A program made the position numbers and the translations under genes. A stretch of 23,809 nt of DNA from an uncultured Duncaniella sp. (GTDB lineage Bacteria > Bacteroidota > Bacteroidia > Bacteroidales > Muribaculaceae): contig CAJURI010000040.1 in the NCBI GenBank assembly GCA_910588795.1, positions 1-23,809 of the forward strand, written 5' to 3'. Position 1 is the first letter of the stretch. Every line of letters starts with the position of its first letter. The notes under the pieces were generated by a model, which was not told the DNA's origin, did not search any database, and saw only the letters and a list, made by a program, of their open reading frames with translations. Shown here in pieces: positions 20,988 to 23,809 of this stretch.

Positions 20988-22151
20988 TCAGCTTACATCA
21001 AAGAGCCGCTGGCGCAGGGTGAGGAGTATCTCTTTGTCGATCTCGGTCAGGGATATGTCTCGGCGAGCCATCACTTTGGATGCTGTCTCGAAGAATGCGT
21101 CCATGTCCATGTCGTGCATGCCGGCTGTAGAGCCTTGTGTGAAGGATGGGAGATATGTGCGGGGGAATCCGGGCCCATAGAAATTCACCCCCACGCCGAC
21201 CATGGTGGCGGTGTTGAACATCGTGTTGATCCCTGCCTTGGAGTGGTCGCCCATGATAAGTCCGCAGAACTGCAGGCCGGTCTTGATGAAGCGGTCCTCG
21301 GCTATGCTCCATAGCTTTATAGAGCCGTAGGTATTCTTGAGGTTGGATGCCGTGCATCCTGCGCCGAGGTTGCACCATTCGCCTATCACGGCGTTGCCGA
21401 GAAATCCGTCGTGGGCCTTGTTGGAGTAGCCTGTCATTACCACATTGTTGAGCTCGCCGCCCACTTTGCAGTGCGGGCCGAGTGTGGTGGCTCCGTAGAT
21501 CTTGGCCCCCATGTTGATAACCGAGTGCTCGCACAGTGCTATGGGGCCTCTCAGGCATGCGCCCTCCATTATCTCGGCATGACGCCCGATATATACCGGA
21601 CCTTTCGCTACATTGATTATGGCTCCTTCCACTACAGCTCCTTCCTCGATGAACAGGTTGGCGGGGTCCCCTATGAGACGGCAGCTGTCGCTGAGCTGCT
21701 GTGATCTGCGGTCTGCGGTCAGGGCTGTGAAGTCACGGCGCAGTGCCTCGTCGTTGAGCATGAATATCTCCCATATGCGGTTGATGGCGAGCGGAGAGCC
21801 GTTGTAGCATATCTTGTCGCCTTCACCGTTGCCGCGGTATGCTATGGTTGTGCCGTCGCCCGTTATGAGCGATTCTTCGGGCCGGAGCGCGAGTATCGCA
21901 TCCACGAGTTCCGGATCAGGACATATGTTGGCGGCTATATGGGTGTCGTCACCGTCGGGTGAGAGGGTCAAGGGGTATTTTATGCTCAGATAATCCTGGG
22001 TCTCGAACGAGTATGTGCCCTCGATGGCGCGTTGCCATTTTTCCAGCATAGTGGTTATGCCGAACCGTATCATGGCCACCGGGCGGGTGTAGGTGAGCGG
22101 GAGCAGCTCCTGGCGTGCTTTTATAGGATCGAATAGTATGATGTTGCGCAT
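20988..22151 (-). CDS. GlmU-like sugar nucleotidyltransferase / left-handed beta-helix acyltransferase (Bacteroidota alternative GlmU family)
   Basis: The 387-residue protein has an N-terminal nucleotidyltransferase-like half (NIILFDPIKARQELLPLTYTRPVAMIRFG) and a C-terminal hexapeptide-repeat left-handed beta-helix from about residue 165 (FIEEGAVVEGAIINV ... GPVYIGRHAEIMEGACLRGP ... GAKIYGATTLGPHCKVGGE). The usual pyrophosphorylase GxGTRM loop is absent. This is the architecture of the Bacteroidota family proposed as an alternative GlmU (UDP-GlcNAc synthesis, a TIGRFAM family I recall as alt_bact_glmU); biochemical function is not shown by sequence. It has its own -7 box about 70 nt upstream and precedes the aminotransferase. 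Confidence 0.82.
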   Translation of the reverse strand: MRNIILFDPIKARQELLPLTYTRPVAMIRFGITTMLEKWQRAIEGTYSFETQDYLSIKYPLTLSPDGDDTHIAANICPDPELVDAILALRPEESLITGDGTTIAYRGNGEGDKICYNGSPLAINRIWEIFMLNDEALRRDFTALTADRRSQQLSDSCRLIGDPANLFIEEGAVVEGAIINVAKGPVYIGRHAEIMEGACLRGPIALCEHSVINMGAKIYGATTLGPHCKVGGELNNVVMTGYSNKAHDGFLGNAVIGEWCNLGAGCTASNLKNTYGSIKLWSIAEDRFIKTGLQFCGLIMGDHSKAGINTMFNTATMVGVGVNFYGPGFPRTYLPSFTQGSTAGMHDMDMDAFFETASKVMARRDISLTEIDKEILLTLRQRLFDVS

Positions 22152-22227
22152 GTTTGTTATACTGCCTGCAGCTTTGGTTTAAAGGGTTATCAGGGATGTG
22201 ATTGTCAACATTGTATGCTTTAGGTTG

Positions 22228-22235
22228 CAAAAGTA
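22228..22235 (-). promoter_or_regulatory. -7 box of the GlmU-like gene promoter
   Basis: The minus strand reads TACTTTTG then CAACC, matching TAnnTTTG. A start near 22221 gives a leader of about 70 nt. The sequence where a -33 element belongs is occupied by the T-tract and stem of the GH28 terminator. Confidence 0.62.
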
Positions 22236-22237
22236 CA

Positions 22238-22281
22238 AAAAATCACCCGAATACTGGCATATTGCTATGGAAATATTCGGG
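22238..22281 (-). terminator. Intrinsic terminator of the GH28 gene
   Basis: On the minus strand CCCGAATA (22281-22274) pairs perfectly with TATTCGGG (22253-22246). The 20-nt loop can form an inner CATA/TATG stem. TGATTTTTTG follows. It lies about 40 nt after the GH28 stop codon and directly abuts the next promoter. Confidence 0.75.
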
Positions 22282-22320
22282 CGCATGGATTATGGCTTGT
22301 GTCCATGGGATGCCCCACGG

Positions 22321-23739
22321 TTATTTATGTATCCGGACGAGGCGCACATCCTTCAGGAAAATGTCGGCTGTGGCACTGTCGATGTCGGTAGCCTTGGATG
22401 TGTAGGATATGGTGGAGTCAGAGATGTATATGTCATGCACACAGTCGAGTCCTTCTATGCCTGATGCGGCTATGCCGGTGCTGCATCCGCGGCATATGAT
22501 ATCACTGATGTGTATGTCCTTGAATTCCGGCACTTTCTCTATTTTGAGCGGTGCGGACACATCGCTGTCCTTGGAGCCTGCTGGCCTGTCGGCATATGTG
22601 CACTCGAATATTACAGCCTCGTTCACTATGTCGGCCATCACTATGCCGGAGATGTATATGTCGGAGGTTTTTCCGCCACGTCCTATGGCACTCTTGAAGC
22701 GCAGTCCGGTGTCAGTCCCCGAGAAACGGCACCCGCGCACCACGACACGTTCCATGCCGCAGATGTCCTCGCTTCCTATTACGAATCCGCCGTGGGCATG
22801 GTACACAGTGTTGTCCTGTATGAGTATATCCTTCACACCGTTTATGTCGGTGCCTTTCTTGGCGTCGCCGCTTTTAAGGCATATGCCGTCATCACCGGCG
22901 TCGACGGTGGAATTTACCACCAGGGCCTGATGACAGTCGCTCAGGTCGATGGCGTCACCGTTTTGCGCGTTCCACGGGCACCTCACTGTGATGCCGTCGA
23001 TGATGATGTTGCGGCTGTTGAACGGATGTACATGAAATTTCGGCGCGTTCTGGAATGTGACGCCTGTCAGGAGGATGTTCTCGCAATGGTTGACCCGGAA
23101 CAGGTCGTTGCGCATTTTCTCCTGCTTTTCAGGTGTCGATGCAATGTCGGGATATCCTGATTTCATCTCCCATGGATACCACAGCGAGCCGCCCTGACGT
23201 TCGGTGCCACCCATTTTCTTGAAGTTTTTCCATTCGGTGTCACTGACTTTGCCGCGTTTCACGGGACGCCATTGCGCGCCGTTCCCGTCAATTATACCGG
23301 ATCCTGATATGCCGATGTTGCTGCAGCGCATGGCCGAGATGCAGGCTTTTACCCTTGATGCTTTCGGTGATGGATCGATATATAGCTCCTTGTCGGGCGA
23401 GAAGTAAAGTATCGCGTTCCTGTCGAGCTGCAGGTTGATGTTGTCCTTTAGCTCGATGGGGCCGGTGAGCCATACTCCCGCAGGGATCCTGACATAGCCC
23501 CCTCCGAGGGCGGCGAGCGAATCGATGGTCTGCTGGATGGCGGCTGTGCACAGGGTTATGCCGTCGCCCACAGCTCCGTGGGCGGTGATGGACGCAGTGC
23601 GCTCGGGAAAGGATATCGGGCTGACAGGTTTTACAGCCACAGGGAGGTCGGTGTAGTAACCGGAATAGTCCTGTGACCATCCTGTGAGCGGGCCTGCAAG
23701 CAGCAATGCCAGTGTTAAGATAATTGATGGGATTTTCAT
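22321..23739 (-). CDS. Secreted glycoside hydrolase family 28 (polygalacturonase-like)
   Basis: The 472-residue protein carries a signal peptide (MKIPSIILTLALLLAGPLTG, cleavage near WSQ) and a parallel beta-helix. The GH28 catalytic signatures are visible: N260-G-D262 (NGDAID, variant of NTD), D283-D284 in AGDDGICLKSG, H316-G-G in AHGGFVIGSE, and R347-F-K349 (variant of RIK). FGAVGDG-like AHGAVGDG near 53-60 starts the helix. It should cleave alpha-galacturonide or related linkages in pectin; the exact substrate (homogalacturonan, rhamnogalacturonan or unsaturated oligosaccharides) is not determined. No SusC/SusD, other CAZymes or regulator flank it. A 9-bp hairpin touches its start codon, and a terminator follows. 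Confidence 0.92.
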   Translation of the reverse strand: MKIPSIILTLALLLAGPLTGWSQDYSGYYTDLPVAVKPVSPISFPERTASITAHGAVGDGITLCTAAIQQTIDSLAALGGGYVRIPAGVWLTGPIELKDNINLQLDRNAILYFSPDKELYIDPSPKASRVKACISAMRCSNIGISGSGIIDGNGAQWRPVKRGKVSDTEWKNFKKMGGTERQGGSLWYPWEMKSGYPDIASTPEKQEKMRNDLFRVNHCENILLTGVTFQNAPKFHVHPFNSRNIIIDGITVRCPWNAQNGDAIDLSDCHQALVVNSTVDAGDDGICLKSGDAKKGTDINGVKDILIQDNTVYHAHGGFVIGSEDICGMERVVVRGCRFSGTDTGLRFKSAIGRGGKTSDIYISGIVMADIVNEAVIFECTYADRPAGSKDSDVSAPLKIEKVPEFKDIHISDIICRGCSTGIAASGIEGLDCVHDIYISDSTISYTSKATDIDSATADIFLKDVRLVRIHK

Positions 23740-23769
23740 GCGGAATTTATAATGTTCCTTAATTCCGCA
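23739..23769 (-). promoter_or_regulatory. Hairpin or operator touching the GH28 start codon
   Basis: TGCGGAATT (23769-23761 side) and AATTCCGCA are perfect 9-bp arms around a 13-nt AT-rich loop; the last base of the second arm is the A of the ATG. In RNA this would occlude the translation start region; in DNA it could bind a dimer. No TAnnTTTG box is clear (best partial match TAGTGTTG at 23775-23768). Confidence 0.5.
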
Positions 23770-23809
23770 ACACTATAATTTAACTTTATTTATAAGTTCC
23801 TGAGCAACA

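Overview
The window looks like a chromosomal segment from a gut Bacteroidales bacterium, most plausibly Muribaculaceae-like. GC content is high for the order. Intergenic regions repeatedly carry the Bacteroidota -7 promoter box (TAnnTTTG), starts lack Shine-Dalgarno sequences, and several lineage-typical families are present: DUF4421, an OMP_b-brl_3-type barrel, the alternative GlmU-like family and a BT2086-like choloylglycine hydrolase. Species assignment is inference.

Layout. 1-90: 3' part of tRNA-Asn with an intrinsic terminator. 122-810: an AT-rich minus-strand MntA/HepT (type VII, MNT-HEPN) toxin-antitoxin pair. 783-1460: no convincing protein gene, but an orphan minus-strand promoter and an intrinsic terminator bracket about 265 nt of structured sequence. 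1461-3956: a secreted choloylglycine/penicillin-amidase-type hydrolase and a MATE exporter, both plus strand, the latter behind an 11-bp inverted repeat around its -7 box. 3977-6420: minus-strand operon aroK, an alanine-dehydrogenase-like protein lacking two catalytic residues, and RNase HI. 6485-8542: plus-strand greA (terminator-like hairpin in its leader), a HIT hydrolase, and menA behind a structured 155-nt spacer. 8549-9682: DUF4421 outer-membrane protein, minus strand.

9861-14267 is a plus-strand module: PadR regulator, PspC-domain membrane protein, DUF2807 ASSG-repeat protein and a TonB-receptor-like barrel. The first three genes overlap by ATGA; a 17-bp imperfect hairpin precedes the fourth. 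14310-18365 is a minus-strand operon parE, coaD, S41 peptidase. 18380-20897 carries a class I aminotransferase and a TrhP-like U32 protein, upstream of which is an alternative GlmU-like protein (20988-22151). 22238-23769 carries a secreted GH28 enzyme with a hairpin touching its start codon.

Most genes are housekeeping (shikimate, menaquinone, CoA, UDP-GlcNAc, topoisomerase IV, transcript cleavage, tRNA modification). The accessory parts are the toxin-antitoxin island, the bile-salt-hydrolase-like enzyme with MATE pump, the PadR envelope module and the lone GH28. The most novel signals are RNA-level: the greA leader, the menA spacer and the 1032-1333 unit. No rRNA, insertion sequence, CRISPR array or prophage was seen.
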